In this document: positions 34,653 through 43,264 of the stretch, one piece after another | Layout: each line of letters begins with the position of its first letter | Numbering within the stretch: the stretch's first letter is position 1 | Source: Nostoc sp. NIES-4103 | Lineage (GTDB): Bacteria; Cyanobacteriota; Cyanobacteriia; Cyanobacteriales; Nostocaceae | NCBI RefSeq assembly: GCF_002368335.1 | Contig: NZ_AP018288.1 | Coordinates: 2,986,926 to 3,050,925 of the forward strand | Reading direction: 5' to 3' | Length of the DNA: 64,000 nucleotides | Notes under the pieces: model-generated | Told to the model about the DNA's origin: nothing | Database searches by the model: none | What the model saw: the letters and a program-made list of their open reading frames with translations, nothing else | Made by a program: the position numbers and the translations under genes

Positions 34653-34964
34653 ATGCTACACCGCAAGATTTATCAACTGTGTTGCGACGGGCGGGAGGTA
34701 TGTGTTTTCTTGCGGGATCAGCAACGCTGGATCGAGCGTGCCCGCATCCTGGACATAGAAGGAGATTTAGTGACTCTACGCTATGAAACAGAAGAGGAAG
34801 ACGAAATTTGTTCTTGGGAGGAGATGGTTCGCCTCGAAAGCATCGGCGCTGTAACCCAAAAATTAGCTTCAGTGCCACGCGGTAATGTGGAACCTCTCCT
34901 GACTGAAGATTGTCCAGAATCTGAGCGTATCCGCAACCGCTTTCCTGACTCTAATGCTGAGTAA
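34653..34964 (+). CDS. DUF6679-like conserved cyanobacterial protein
   Basis: A 103-residue protein beginning MLHRKIYQLCCDGREVCVFL, followed by WIERARILDIEGDLVTLRYE and an acidic stretch. It resembles a small protein conserved across cyanobacteria (DUF6679 by my recollection). The beta-rich N-terminus with DGDLVTLRY-like pattern suggests a small barrel fold. The C-terminal about 30 residues look disordered. Function unknown. An inverted repeat about 235 bases downstream may end its transcript. Confidence 0.7.
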   Translation: MLHRKIYQLCCDGREVCVFLRDQQRWIERARILDIEGDLVTLRYETEEEDEICSWEEMVRLESIGAVTQKLASVPRGNVEPLLTEDCPESERIRNRFPDSNAE

Positions 34965-35322
34965 TTAAGTGACAAGCTATCTAGTAAGTCAAATGTCAAA
35001 AGTCAAAACTATTATTCCGGGCTTTTGTCATATCCTGAAGTACTAGTACTGCTATCCGCAGAAAGTTACACTCTACCTTCCTTAATGCCTATCCATTGAG
35101 GGTAGTTCCCTACTAACTCTACCCAAAGGGTTCTTTAGTCTACAAAAGTGGAGCTATTGGTTGTTGTACTAGTATTGATTTCTAGGTAAAATATTTAACA
35201 AACAAGGGGAAAAGGGAAGAATTATCTCTTTTCCCCTCTTGTTTAAGTAAGTAAATATAATTAAATATATTTTTGTTACCTGTATATTTTATTTTTTGTA
35301 ATTTCCTAATTCTCTATCATCT
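34965..35322. other. Intergenic stretch upstream of the Uma2 gene
   Basis: No gene is seen. It holds the hairpin at 35200-35244 and an A/T-rich leader directly before the Uma2 start. Confidence 0.4.
35200..35244 (+). terminator. Terminator-like hairpin
   Basis: AAACAAGGGGAAAAG pairs with CTTTTCCCCTCTTGTTT, leaving one bulged base and a loop of about 12. A short T-run (GTTTAAG) follows. It could end the transcript of the gene at 34653; the loop is longer than usual. Confidence 0.4.
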
Positions 35323-35946
35323 ATGACTCAAGCCATACCCAAGCTAGTAACCTTTGAGGAATTTGTTGATCGCCTAGTTGAAAATACCGGGGTACGCTAT
35401 GAACTACATAATGGAAATATTGTTGAAATGGCACAACCAGTAGGGGAACATGAAGAAGTTAAAGGGTTTTTGACAATAAAACTTAGTGCTTTAATTGACC
35501 GATTAAATCTACCATTAGTTATCCCCAACCAAGCTCTAGTTAGACCTTACAAAAAAGATTCTGGTTATTTTCCTGATGTGTTGGTGCTAAATCGTACAAA
35601 TCTGATAAATGAACCATTATGGAAAAAAGAATCTGTTGTCAGTAATGGTGGATCGATACCTTTGATTATTGAAGTTGTATCAACTAACTGGCGGGACGAT
35701 TACCATTTGAAATATGCCGATTATGAAGAGATGGGTATCCCTGAATACTGGATTATCGACTATGCAGCGTTGGGAGGACGCAATTTTATCGGTAATCCTA
35801 AACAACCGACAATCTCTGTTTGTAACTTAGTTGATGAAGAATATCAAATTAGTAAGTTTCGAGATAGCGATCGCATTATTTCTCAAACTTTTCCTGAATT
35901 GAATCTTACTTCAAACCAGATTTTTCAAGCTGGTTTGGGTAGTTGA
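35323..35946 (+). CDS. Uma2 family protein (PD-(D/E)XK-like)
   Basis: A 207-residue member of the Uma2/DUF820 family, very common in cyanobacteria. VRYELHNGNIVEM at the N-terminus, SGYFPDVLVLNR (acidic metal ligand), PLIIEVVSTNWRDDY (E-x-V-S core) and MGIPEYWIIDY follow the family order. The fold is that of restriction endonucleases, but the biological role is unknown and many copies may be mobile. A repeat starts two bases behind the stop codon. Confidence 0.9.
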   Translation: MTQAIPKLVTFEEFVDRLVENTGVRYELHNGNIVEMAQPVGEHEEVKGFLTIKLSALIDRLNLPLVIPNQALVRPYKKDSGYFPDVLVLNRTNLINEPLWKKESVVSNGGSIPLIIEVVSTNWRDDYHLKYADYEEMGIPEYWIIDYAALGGRNFIGNPKQPTISVCNLVDEEYQISKFRDSDRIISQTFPELNLTSNQIFQAGLGS

Positions 35947-35947
35947 T

Positions 35948-36046
35948 AATTCGTAATTCGTAATTCGTAATTCGTGAGGCAGTACGGTCTTGGGGTTTCC
36001 CCAAGTGGAGTAACTGCCGAACCCGTAAGGGTAATTCGTAATTTGT
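35948..36046. repeat. Dispersed repeat with AATTCGT ends, copy 2
   Basis: Same core as 32488-32606 in the same orientation: GAGGCAGTACGGTCTTGGGG, the CTTGGGG/CCCCAAG hairpin, GGAGTAACTGCCG and ACCCGTAAGGG. It lacks the about 32-base insertion of copy 1. Confidence 0.75.
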
Positions 36047-36274
36047 AATATCAAGTTCGGATAAATAGTTATAATTCCCACAGTCATTGCACCCCTCCCC
36101 GTTCACGGGGAACTCGGGGCCCCCTTTGGGGATTAGGGGTAGGGAGACTTTGACGGAAGTCAAAGGCGGGGTGGGGTTCTTCGCTTTTTATAAGTAATTA
36201 AGCGAAATTGATATAATTCATAATTTGTAATTTTTATACCGCAATTGTTTTATTTATTTGAAATGGGTGATTCA
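36047..36274. other. G/C-rich repeat remnant downstream of the Uma2 gene
   Basis: CCCACAGTCATTGCACCCC is the reverse complement of a sequence near 18857, and GCGGGGTGGGGTTCTT is the reverse complement of one near 13285. Several short CCCC/GGGG pairs (36090-36135) could fold. No gene is seen. Confidence 0.5.
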
Positions 36275-37942
36275 TCACTCATTATTTAATGAGCGTTCAA
36301 AAGCTGGACAATAACCTTCAAGAGTTACCTTAAAGTTATACAAGGGGGAAGCGGGATTCCAACACCTTTGTCCCCTTTGATGTCGGCAGTTACCACAGCA
36401 GTCTACATCAGATAGGGTATAGCGATCGCCATTTTGGTTGAGCAGTTCTCTTTGAGACAACCCCCGCAATACTAGTTCTTCGCCTTGCCAACGCGCTTCG
36501 AGTAAACCTGTGTCAGCAAACTGCCGCCAGCGGCTATCAGCTGTAATGGCATCGGGGAGTGTAATTGTAATTACCGTTCCTAATTCTGTGAGTTCACCTT
36601 CATAATTAGTCTCTGGTGCTGCTGGTTGCAAAAATGTATCGCCAATGGGCAATTCTACTAATGTTCCAGCTGCGGGTGAATGGACGTGGTAGCGGTTTTG
36701 TAACTCTTCTAAGCTAGTCAAATCTGCCAAATAAGCAGGGGAACCGTGGACAAAAACGACGTGCTGGGGTCGTAAATTGTGAATTAGCTGGGTAGTACCA
36801 GGCCCATCACTATGCTGGGCAAGCAGATAGCTTTCGATAGTAGTGGGTGTAAAATATTTTTTATTAACTTTTATATCAATTTTTTCTGGCAGGAGAATCA
36901 GCCAAGGCCCTGTGTCAGGCTGGCAATATTGTTTCAAATCAGATGTAGAGTCAGTCAGTACAATACAGGGAGATTTACCCACGGTGGCACGATGTTCTGA
37001 CTGCAAACGACGTACTCGCGGACGTACTCGTTCATCCCAAAACAAGGGTTGATGGCGGGCGAAGTTCTGCACTGATGGAGGTAAGTGCGGTAGTAGTTCT
37101 AGGTAAGCATCGCAGCCAGTGGCGACTGCACCATCAACCCAAATATCTAAATCCCGACCGGTGAAATGGTGATGACTACGTAAGAGCATCAGCAGTTCTT
37201 GACCTAAGCCTAAAGCGGGTGTAGGCAGTAGTACAGAACAATGATCAGCGATCGCGCGATTAATCCGTTCAGCTAGTTGATTTTCTTGATGACGGCGGTG
37301 GGGATGACGGGATGTACCATAAGTGCCTTCAATAATTAGCACGTTTAAATCTAATCCCCGCAATTCTTCTAAACGTAGACCTTCTACTAGCCGTGAGTTG
37401 GATAAGAAGAAGTCTCCTGTATACAGCAGCTTGTAAGAGCGCTGTTCGTTGGTGTAGGTGAGTAGAAATGCTACTGCCCCTGGTAAGTGTCCTGCGGGAA
37501 ATAATTCTACTACTAAACCTGCTTGCAGTTCTACAGGCGATCGCAGCGGCAAGGCATGACAAAATTGCGGAATTTCTTTAGCATCTTGTTCTCGCCAATT
37601 CAGCGGTAGTAACTTGCTAGTTACCTCACTGGCATAAATCGGTAGTTGAGGGAAAGCCTGATGTAGTGTCAGCAAGCCTCTAGCGTGATCTGGGTGGGCA
37701 TGACTGATCAAAACTAAATCTGCTGGTAAGGGGGAATTACCAAGGCTAGCCGCCATTGTCAGTGTGTTTAGCAGTAATGAACTGTCCCCCATACCACAGT
37801 CTAATAGAATACGGTGTGGCCCCATCCGCACTAATAGACACAACCCCTCATCGTGATGCTGGACACTATAGGGCAAACATTCTAATTCATTAGATGCTTC
37901 CCCAGCATCAACGCGAGAGGATGCCGACAGATTATCCCTCAT
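36275..37942 (-). CDS. Metallo-beta-lactamase fold hydrolase, beta-CASP type
   Basis: About 555 residues when started at the ATG at 37942 behind GGGAGGAGAGC; the frame is open to 38002. SHAHPDHARG is the HxHxDH zinc motif, PAGHLPGA and YTGDF supply further ligands, EGTYG matches the beta-CASP motif region and FVHGSPAYL the last histidine. The order is that of beta-CASP RNases and CPSF-like proteins. The C-terminus has an additional cysteine cluster (DCCGNCRHQRGQRC then GYCPAF) that could bind a metal and recalls single-strand RNA-binding knuckles. It probably processes RNA, but is distinct from a plain RNase J. Confidence 0.8.
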   Translation of the reverse strand: MRDNLSASSRVDAGEASNELECLPYSVQHHDEGLCLLVRMGPHRILLDCGMGDSSLLLNTLTMAASLGNSPLPADLVLISHAHPDHARGLLTLHQAFPQLPIYASEVTSKLLPLNWREQDAKEIPQFCHALPLRSPVELQAGLVVELFPAGHLPGAVAFLLTYTNEQRSYKLLYTGDFFLSNSRLVEGLRLEELRGLDLNVLIIEGTYGTSRHPHRRHQENQLAERINRAIADHCSVLLPTPALGLGQELLMLLRSHHHFTGRDLDIWVDGAVATGCDAYLELLPHLPPSVQNFARHQPLFWDERVRPRVRRLQSEHRATVGKSPCIVLTDSTSDLKQYCQPDTGPWLILLPEKIDIKVNKKYFTPTTIESYLLAQHSDGPGTTQLIHNLRPQHVVFVHGSPAYLADLTSLEELQNRYHVHSPAAGTLVELPIGDTFLQPAAPETNYEGELTELGTVITITLPDAITADSRWRQFADTGLLEARWQGEELVLRGLSQRELLNQNGDRYTLSDVDCCGNCRHQRGQRCWNPASPLYNFKVTLEGYCPAFERSLNNE

Positions 37943-38217
37943 GCTCTCCTCCCCTCCAATCTGATCATCATTGATATATCCCAAAAGCCAAGAGTTACAC
38001 AAATTTTGCTTTTGTGATCTAGGGGTAAGTTTCGTAGTGCGCCTCTACACCCTGAGAATGTGGATTTTTGATTGGGGAGGACGCCTCTTGCGAACCCGCA
38101 CTGGTTCGGAAAAGTTGAGTTACAAGAAGCCCTCAAATTAGGGGCTATAAGCACTTGCCTCTTTTGTTTCTGTTATTTGGAATTTCTCGACACCAAAAGC
38201 CTAGCCAGAGACTTGTG

Positions 38218-38340
38218 TCAATGTGCAGAGCCATTGCCGTGATAGTTCTCTGAATCATAAAATCCATTCTTCGTACCAAAAAATAGGCACGAAACAGTAA
38301 ATATAACTGTTAACCCAACTAAAATCAGCTTTACATCCAT
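38218..38340 (-). CDS. 40-residue single-pass membrane protein
   Basis: On the minus strand an ATG behind AGGAAACAAT opens a 40-codon frame: MDVKLILVGLTVIFTVSCLF, followed by FGTKNGFYDSENYHGNGSAH. The first about 22 residues form one hydrophobic helix; the polar tail is rich in Gly, Asn, Tyr and His. I recall very similar short proteins in other cyanobacteria, though their role is unknown to me. Good ribosome site, ideal membrane helix and low-complexity-free tail argue that it is real. It is too short for usual gene-length cut-offs. Confidence 0.65.
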   Translation of the reverse strand: MDVKLILVGLTVIFTVSCLFFGTKNGFYDSENYHGNGSAH

Positions 38341-38577
38341 ATTGTTTCCTGCCCTTTACTAAAGACCTTCCTATATTAATAGAGCGCTTCCACTAACATG
38401 CAGAATCACCTGAAAATCTTTACTATGCTTAGGTTGATTGGACAATAGGTAAATTTACCACATTCAGTCAGATTGTAGAACTTTTTGGTTAACCTGTCCA
38501 TTCACGTAACAGGGCTTAATAATTCAAGGGGAAGGGTAATGGGAGGGGGAAGGAATGATTTATGGCGGTAATGCGTG

Positions 38578-38695
38578 TAATACCGTTTCACTTTAAAGTT
38601 GATACATTTAGGCAAGCTGGGGGAGCTGGGGAAGCTGGGGAGGCGGGGGGAGCAAGAAAAGTGATTTGTATCAATAATTTCGTGAAATGGTATAA
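38578..38695. mobile_element. MITE with TAATACCGTTTCAC terminal repeats
   Basis: TAATACCGTTTCACTTTAAA at the left and the sequence ending GTGAAATGGTATAA at the right are imperfect inverted repeats of about 29 bases; TTGATACA and TGTATCAA are their inner ends. The interior is a purine-rich AGCTGGGG repeat. No frame. Confidence 0.65.
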
Positions 38696-38851
38696 GTTGA
38701 TATTTTTCTGCTAACAATTCCCTATTTGCTGTCTCTTTTTTATACTTAGTTTCAATTTTATATGTGATACTTAATTTACTTAAACTAATTTATATACTTA
38801 ATTTTTATATACTGACTTAAAGTTTACTGATTGTTTGTATACAAATTTTGT

Positions 38852-38912
38852 AAACATTTAGATATTTAAATTTTTAAACATTTAAATGTAAAACACAATT
38901 AAACGTTCAGAT
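38852..38912. repeat. Iteron-like direct repeats upstream of parA
   Basis: AAACATTTAGAT (38852), AAACATTTAAAT (38876) and AAACGTTCAGAT (38901) are near-identical 12-base units spaced 24 and 25 bases apart, ending about 50 bases before the parA start. Such evenly spaced repeats are what a ribbon-helix-helix ParG-type protein or an initiator would bind. This is a candidate centromere/operator; the A/T-rich context weakens it. Confidence 0.45.
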
Positions 38913-38960
38913 GTTTGAATATGCAGTAGAATCTGGGAATTATTTGCTTTTAAATTGACA

Positions 38961-39551
38961 ATGATCATCACGGTAGCGGCATTCAAAGGCGGCGTAGCTA
39001 AGTCCACGACGGCGCTACACCTAGCTACATACCTTCAGAACAAAGCCGACACATTGTTAGTGGACGGCGATTTCAACCGCAGTGCTTTAGATTGGTCGAA
39101 TCGAGGTTGTTTGCCATTCAAAGTTGCTGATGAAAAACAGGGGATAAGCTTAGTAAAACTTTATGAGCATGTTGTAATTGATACGCCAGCACGACCAGAT
39201 GCAGATGAGCTAAAAACTATTGCCCAAGGATGCGATTTATTAGTTATACCTACAACACCGGATGCGGTTGCTTTAGCTGCAACACTGCAAATGGTGGAGT
39301 TACTTAAACAACTAAAGACAAATTATCGAATTTTGCTGACTCTCATCCCACCAAACCCAAACAAGGCGGGAGAAGAAGCAAGAACCGCGCTCTTAAAAGC
39401 AGGACTACCTGTATTCAAGTCTGGAATTCGTCGGCTGGCTGTGTTTCAAAGAGCTGCTTTAGAAGGGGTGCCAGTCAATGCTGTGAAAGACCCTTACGCG
39501 CAAATTGCATGGCGATGTTATGCCGAAATAGGAAAGGAGATATTACCTTGA
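38961..39551 (+). CDS. ParA/ParF-type partition ATPase
   Basis: A 196-residue P-loop ATPase starting MIITVAAFKGGVAKSTTALH, with the deviant Walker A motif KGGxxKST typical of ParA/MinD proteins, then LLVDGDFNRSA and VVIDTPARPDADEL. The ATG at 38961 is preferred over the TTG six bases earlier. Lack of an N-terminal DNA-binding domain and the short length place it with ParF-like proteins that segregate plasmids together with a small ribbon-helix-helix partner. That partner follows with overlapping codons. Chromosomal location suggests an integrated plasmid or element. Confidence 0.88.
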   Translation: MIITVAAFKGGVAKSTTALHLATYLQNKADTLLVDGDFNRSALDWSNRGCLPFKVADEKQGISLVKLYEHVVIDTPARPDADELKTIAQGCDLLVIPTTPDAVALAATLQMVELLKQLKTNYRILLTLIPPNPNKAGEEARTALLKAGLPVFKSGIRRLAVFQRAALEGVPVNAVKDPYAQIAWRCYAEIGKEILP

Positions 39552-39826
39552 ACAAGAAAAAAACTAGCCGTTTCGATGATCTCATTGATGCAGCTCGTAG
39601 TCGCCAACAAAGAGATCAGCCACAGCCAAGCGAAGATAAACCAACTTCCCGCAGCAAAAGCACTGACCCAGCTTATACCCGTACAACTATCTATTTACCT
39701 AAACAACTGCATCGACAACTCAAAGCAGCAGCCGCTTCACAAGAGCGACAGATGAGCGACATTGTTGCCGAGTTGGTTGAGCAGTGGCTTTTATCTCAGA
39801 GTCAGGGTGAGGAGGGAAATAGTTAG
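39548..39826 (+). CDS. Ribbon-helix-helix partition partner (ParG-like)
   Basis: A 92-residue protein started by the TTG at 39548, which overlaps the parA stop (TTGA) and follows AAGGAGATA at good distance. The N-terminal half is basic and disordered; the C-terminal YTRTTIYLPKQLHRQLKAAA followed by SQERQMSDIVAELVEQWL is a ribbon-helix-helix domain. This is the layout of ParG proteins, which bind centromere repeats, repress the par operon, and stimulate the ParF ATPase through the flexible tail (family knowledge). The repeats at 38852 are the natural binding-site candidate. Confidence 0.8.
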   Translation: MNKKKTSRFDDLIDAARSRQQRDQPQPSEDKPTSRSKSTDPAYTRTTIYLPKQLHRQLKAAAASQERQMSDIVAELVEQWLLSQSQGEEGNS

Positions 39827-40225
39827 TTTTTAGTGAGTATTCAAAGGTTAGTAATAGCTCTGAATCTTCATGTTTTTCCAGTTCGAGGTGTACTCTACAG
39901 AGGCACAAACACAGACAATGTTGCGAGCAATTGCTGATTTTACTGTGGACAGTACCCAAAAAATAGAAGAACTTGTTAAAGAGATTGTGACGTGGGTTCA
40001 ATAATTGAGGGAGGAGATAACTTTTCAATCTTTTAACAAATAATGTTTGTATCATGCAGCAAGCAAATGCTTACTGCATAAGGGTTTGGCTGATGGATTA
40101 TCAGCCTTGCAAGTGTTGCGGGGCTTGACTTCTAGAATTTAGATGCGTTTGTTCTGCACACATAACCACTAGCAATTGGGCTTGGACAGCCCGCAATACC
40201 TCGACCTTTTGTAGGAGAAATTAGG
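39827..40225. other. Gap between the ParG-like gene and the 1012-residue gene
   Basis: Apart from the possible small frame at 39870-40004 there is no gene. The last part includes ATTTAGATGCGTTTGTTCTG, related to the short ATGCGTTCGCCCT repeat elsewhere in the window, and ends with TAGGAG, the ribosome site of the next gene. Confidence 0.45.
39870..40004 (+). CDS. Possible 44-residue protein between the partition pair and the giant genes
   Basis: ATG opens a 44-codon frame reading MFFQFEVYSTEAQTQTMLRA then IADFTVDSTQKIEELVKEIV. It looks like a small amphipathic helical protein and lies in the gap of an otherwise co-directional block. There is no good ribosome site, so it may be chance. No family recognised. 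Confidence 0.3.
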   Translation: MFFQFEVYSTEAQTQTMLRAIADFTVDSTQKIEELVKEIVTWVQ

Positions 40226-43200
40226 GTGAATATTCTTTCTCTTGGTGACAATAATTTAGCTCCCTTAGACTACAGCAGTTTACTCAACAAAATATTGGAA
40301 GTGCTGCCCAGTCAAAACCCATTCCAGTTTTCCCCAGATGACAGTCGATTGCGGATCAATATTGACAAAATCGCCGATCTGGTTGCTAATTCACAAGTGG
40401 AAAGCCCTTTGGCATCCGCTAGCGGGATTCGTTGTGCAACTGTCAACTTTAGCGATCGCACAAGTAAAAATTTCCCACAGCAAATCAGGCTCATCCGCGA
40501 TCGTTTGCAAAACCTCTTGAGTGCGGCTTTACCATCAAACAAAACACTAGAGGCAGCGATTTTGCAATTACTGACAGATTTACAGTCTTTTCAAGGTACA
40601 AAATCAGCTCTGGGATTTACTTATCCTTTCGGAGAGTATACAGGTTTGCAAAAACAGCGGCTCAGCCTTCAGCGCCACCGTTCAGGCAGTGATTCTCTCT
40701 TGAAGTTTCATAAACTAATCATCACAGTTAAAGATATCAAGGCATTTGATTCTCAACTTTCTTCCAGTCTTGATAACTATATCCAACGAGAATTTAGCGA
40801 AGAGACTGAGAGTGATTTAGAGGAATTAAGTGACACACTAGAAGAACTGATTAAAAATCAAAAATCTGACTTTTACAAGCTCAAGCGAGTCATGTATACC
40901 GAAGCCATTGGCAAGCTGAAGCGAGAGGCAAAAATTAGGTATTTAGAGTTTCTTCAGGAAAACATCGACGATATTGCAGATGGCAAAATATATCTTCAAG
41001 ATTTGATTCGACGGCTACGATTACTAGAAGAATATATCAATGATATCAACCGAGGGTATGGTCATTACCAAGTAAGCTATGCCGGAAAGTCAGTCAACTA
41101 CAGAGACTTATTTTCTCGTGCCGAAGCTTTAGATATTCTCCCCATTATTCCCTTAATAGAAGGGTATTTGGGAGAAACAAAAGATGATACTAAAGGAGAG
41201 CAGCAGTTTATTTTTGGTTTCAAACTTAAATTTGGCGGTACAGTTCAAGCTTATGGAGACAAGCCACTTTCTGTACTAGATTATTACCTCAACCTCATCG
41301 ACCCAGAAAGTCAGGAACATCAGGCAGGATTGGGGGACGCTTTTAAAAGTGATTATTTTAAAGAGAAAGTTTTAAAAATCATCTTTTTATACTATTTTAT
41401 CTTCGCTTCTAGGAGTAATCCTTTAGCAGATAACTACCAAGAAAATTCAGAGCTAAATTATGAACCTGTTTCGGTCTTTGAACAACAGGTATTACCTGTA
41501 CTCAAAGGTTCTGACGAAGAGAATAAAAAGAAAATATTTGCCAAAATTAAAGAAGGAATTGAAAAATTTAACGCCAAAATAAAAATTGAAAAACTCAAGC
41601 AGTTACTTAAGGATTTGCTCAAAGATAAGCCTATTCTGAAAAGACGAGAATATCCGCTTTATCTCGGCGTTAAAAGAGGCATTCTAGAGCGCGATTTAGA
41701 CCGCATTTTAACTGATGCCACATTTTTCAAGCCTGTTTTTGGTGAAAGATCACGAGAAGCCCTAAAGTATATTGCCATCAGAGAGCCTCATATTGATAGT
41801 AGCTACCTCTGCAATCTTTCTGTCAGCATCGCGGTAGAAGATATTCGCTATTTCCCTACTGATGAGCGCCAAATATTTAGCATGGCGTATGATATCACAA
41901 ATATTAAAGCACTACCAATTCTTTTGGTTCCTTTTACTGAAGAAAACTGTCAGAACATCTACAATAATTCTTTCAAACAGCAAAAACCAATTTTATTCAT
42001 CTACAATCATAAAAAATTAAGAGAGCAAATTTTCAATAATCCTGACTCCCCCAAAGCGTTTATTTACCGATTTACTTTTTCTCTGCTTATTTATATCTGC
42101 CTGAAAGTACTCCTTGAGTCTGTCAAAGATAAACTGTTTATTCCCATTGTACGGTTGCAACTGCATACCAAGCAGAACTCCACACCAGAAGAAGAATTTA
42201 TGCGATCGCTCTCTAAAACTTTATCCCACTTATTGAGCGAAGAACATCAATCCAGTACTCAAGGATTCTGTGTCAAAAACCTGAATCCTTACAAAATTGA
42301 AAATGGTCTAAGTTCTCTTTACTCTGTACTGCCCAAAAAATTTAAATTCAACGCTTCTGACTACAACACCCAGCTAGACAAACTAGCAATTATTATAGTC
42401 TCCAGCCGTGAAAGTGATGCCAGTTGGCGAGGTGGAGAACGAATATCAAACTTGTTAGGAGAAGTTGTAGGAGTAGAGCGTCTACAGGATGGCACAGTTC
42501 GCTTAGAAAGGCTCAACACCTTCGCAGCCAACTATGAACATCAGCAGATGTTTCAAAGACCTACTATTGTCATTGATGAAGTGGACAAATTGTACCGCCA
42601 GGGCTATCGGCACTTTATGTATATTGCCAAGTCGCCATATTCTAGCACTCTCAATATGACTCAGAGTGATGAAGATGAATCACTCTTTTTCATGTCTACA
42701 CCTGTACTCAAGGCTTTAAAGGGAGATAGAGACGACATCAAAATCTACCCAGTATTTTTTGATAAATATTATGTGGTAAATCTGGGACGCACTGTTAGTT
42801 CTCTGTACATCCAGGACACGCTTGAACTAACAGGCTTAGTTGAAGATCCCAGCAAGAAAGCTGTTGTCTTTTTCAATCTCTTCAATGGAATTAAAGTCGG
42901 TCAAGATGACGAGCGTTACTACAACGGAGTAATTTCCTACGCTACCTTGCTAAATGTCTATGATGACATTCTAGATGATGAAGATATCCGTAGGGGACTA
43001 ATTTATGACCGCGAAAACAATCCTATCAAAAATGATATCTTGCAATATCTAACCTTATTTCACTTTTCGCGCTACGAAGCTGTCCCTAGAAGGAACCGGA
43101 ACATTAGCTTTAAGCTTGACCCCTACGAAAACATCATTGGAGATGATGCCGTTGGTAAATTATCAGTTTTCAAGCATACCACTAGGAGTGTAAGCTTTAA

Positions 43201-43264
43201 CTCTTTGGCGTTTTTAACTGAAGTTAGACGTGCCTTGAATGTAGAAGGAGAGGAGCGAAAATGA
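40226..43264 (+). CDS. 1012-residue protein of unknown family, coupled to a helicase gene
   Basis: GTG start behind TAGGAGAAATTAGG. I do not recognise the family. Residues 190-300 and 430-480 are highly charged and helical, likely coiled coil. The last about 300 residues look like a compact globular domain: IIIVSSRESD (724-731, with R728, E729, D731), a HIS/aromatic strand HFMYIAKSPYSSTL (796-809), then FFMSTPV and IYPVFFDKYYVVNLG, and near the end YLTLFHFSRYE and KLDPYENIIGDDAVG. The alternation of strands with conserved-looking polar residues vaguely recalls RNase-H/PIWI-type folds, but this is a guess. No membrane helix or signal peptide. Its stop overlaps the start of the helicase gene (ATGA), so the two products probably act together. 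Confidence 0.75.
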   Translation: MNILSLGDNNLAPLDYSSLLNKILEVLPSQNPFQFSPDDSRLRINIDKIADLVANSQVESPLASASGIRCATVNFSDRTSKNFPQQIRLIRDRLQNLLSAALPSNKTLEAAILQLLTDLQSFQGTKSALGFTYPFGEYTGLQKQRLSLQRHRSGSDSLLKFHKLIITVKDIKAFDSQLSSSLDNYIQREFSEETESDLEELSDTLEELIKNQKSDFYKLKRVMYTEAIGKLKREAKIRYLEFLQENIDDIADGKIYLQDLIRRLRLLEEYINDINRGYGHYQVSYAGKSVNYRDLFSRAEALDILPIIPLIEGYLGETKDDTKGEQQFIFGFKLKFGGTVQAYGDKPLSVLDYYLNLIDPESQEHQAGLGDAFKSDYFKEKVLKIIFLYYFIFASRSNPLADNYQENSELNYEPVSVFEQQVLPVLKGSDEENKKKIFAKIKEGIEKFNAKIKIEKLKQLLKDLLKDKPILKRREYPLYLGVKRGILERDLDRILTDATFFKPVFGERSREALKYIAIREPHIDSSYLCNLSVSIAVEDIRYFPTDERQIFSMAYDITNIKALPILLVPFTEENCQNIYNNSFKQQKPILFIYNHKKLREQIFNNPDSPKAFIYRFTFSLLIYICLKVLLESVKDKLFIPIVRLQLHTKQNSTPEEEFMRSLSKTLSHLLSEEHQSSTQGFCVKNLNPYKIENGLSSLYSVLPKKFKFNASDYNTQLDKLAIIIVSSRESDASWRGGERISNLLGEVVGVERLQDGTVRLERLNTFAANYEHQQMFQRPTIVIDEVDKLYRQGYRHFMYIAKSPYSSTLNMTQSDEDESLFFMSTPVLKALKGDRDDIKIYPVFFDKYYVVNLGRTVSSLYIQDTLELTGLVEDPSKKAVVFFNLFNGIKVGQDDERYYNGVISYATLLNVYDDILDDEDIRRGLIYDRENNPIKNDILQYLTLFHFSRYEAVPRRNRNISFKLDPYENIIGDDAVGKLSVFKHTTRSVSFNSLAFLTEVRRALNVEGEERK

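Larger units (their letters stand above)
37943..38960. other. Long intergenic region before the partition genes
   Basis: It holds a 40-codon gene on - (38218-38340), a MITE (38578-38695) and repeats near the parA start (38852-38912), each listed separately. The remainder has an A/T-rich stretch from 38700 on and no other gene that I can support. Confidence 0.5.

Noticed and set aside
34439..34786. 115-residue frame overlapping the DUF6679-like gene
   Set aside because: Overlaps a conserved-looking gene in another frame; its sequence has no recognisable domain.
40226..43264. Assigning the 1012-residue protein to pPIWI-RE or Argonaute
   Set aside because: The residues I remember as defining those families do not align convincingly; only a loose resemblance remains.
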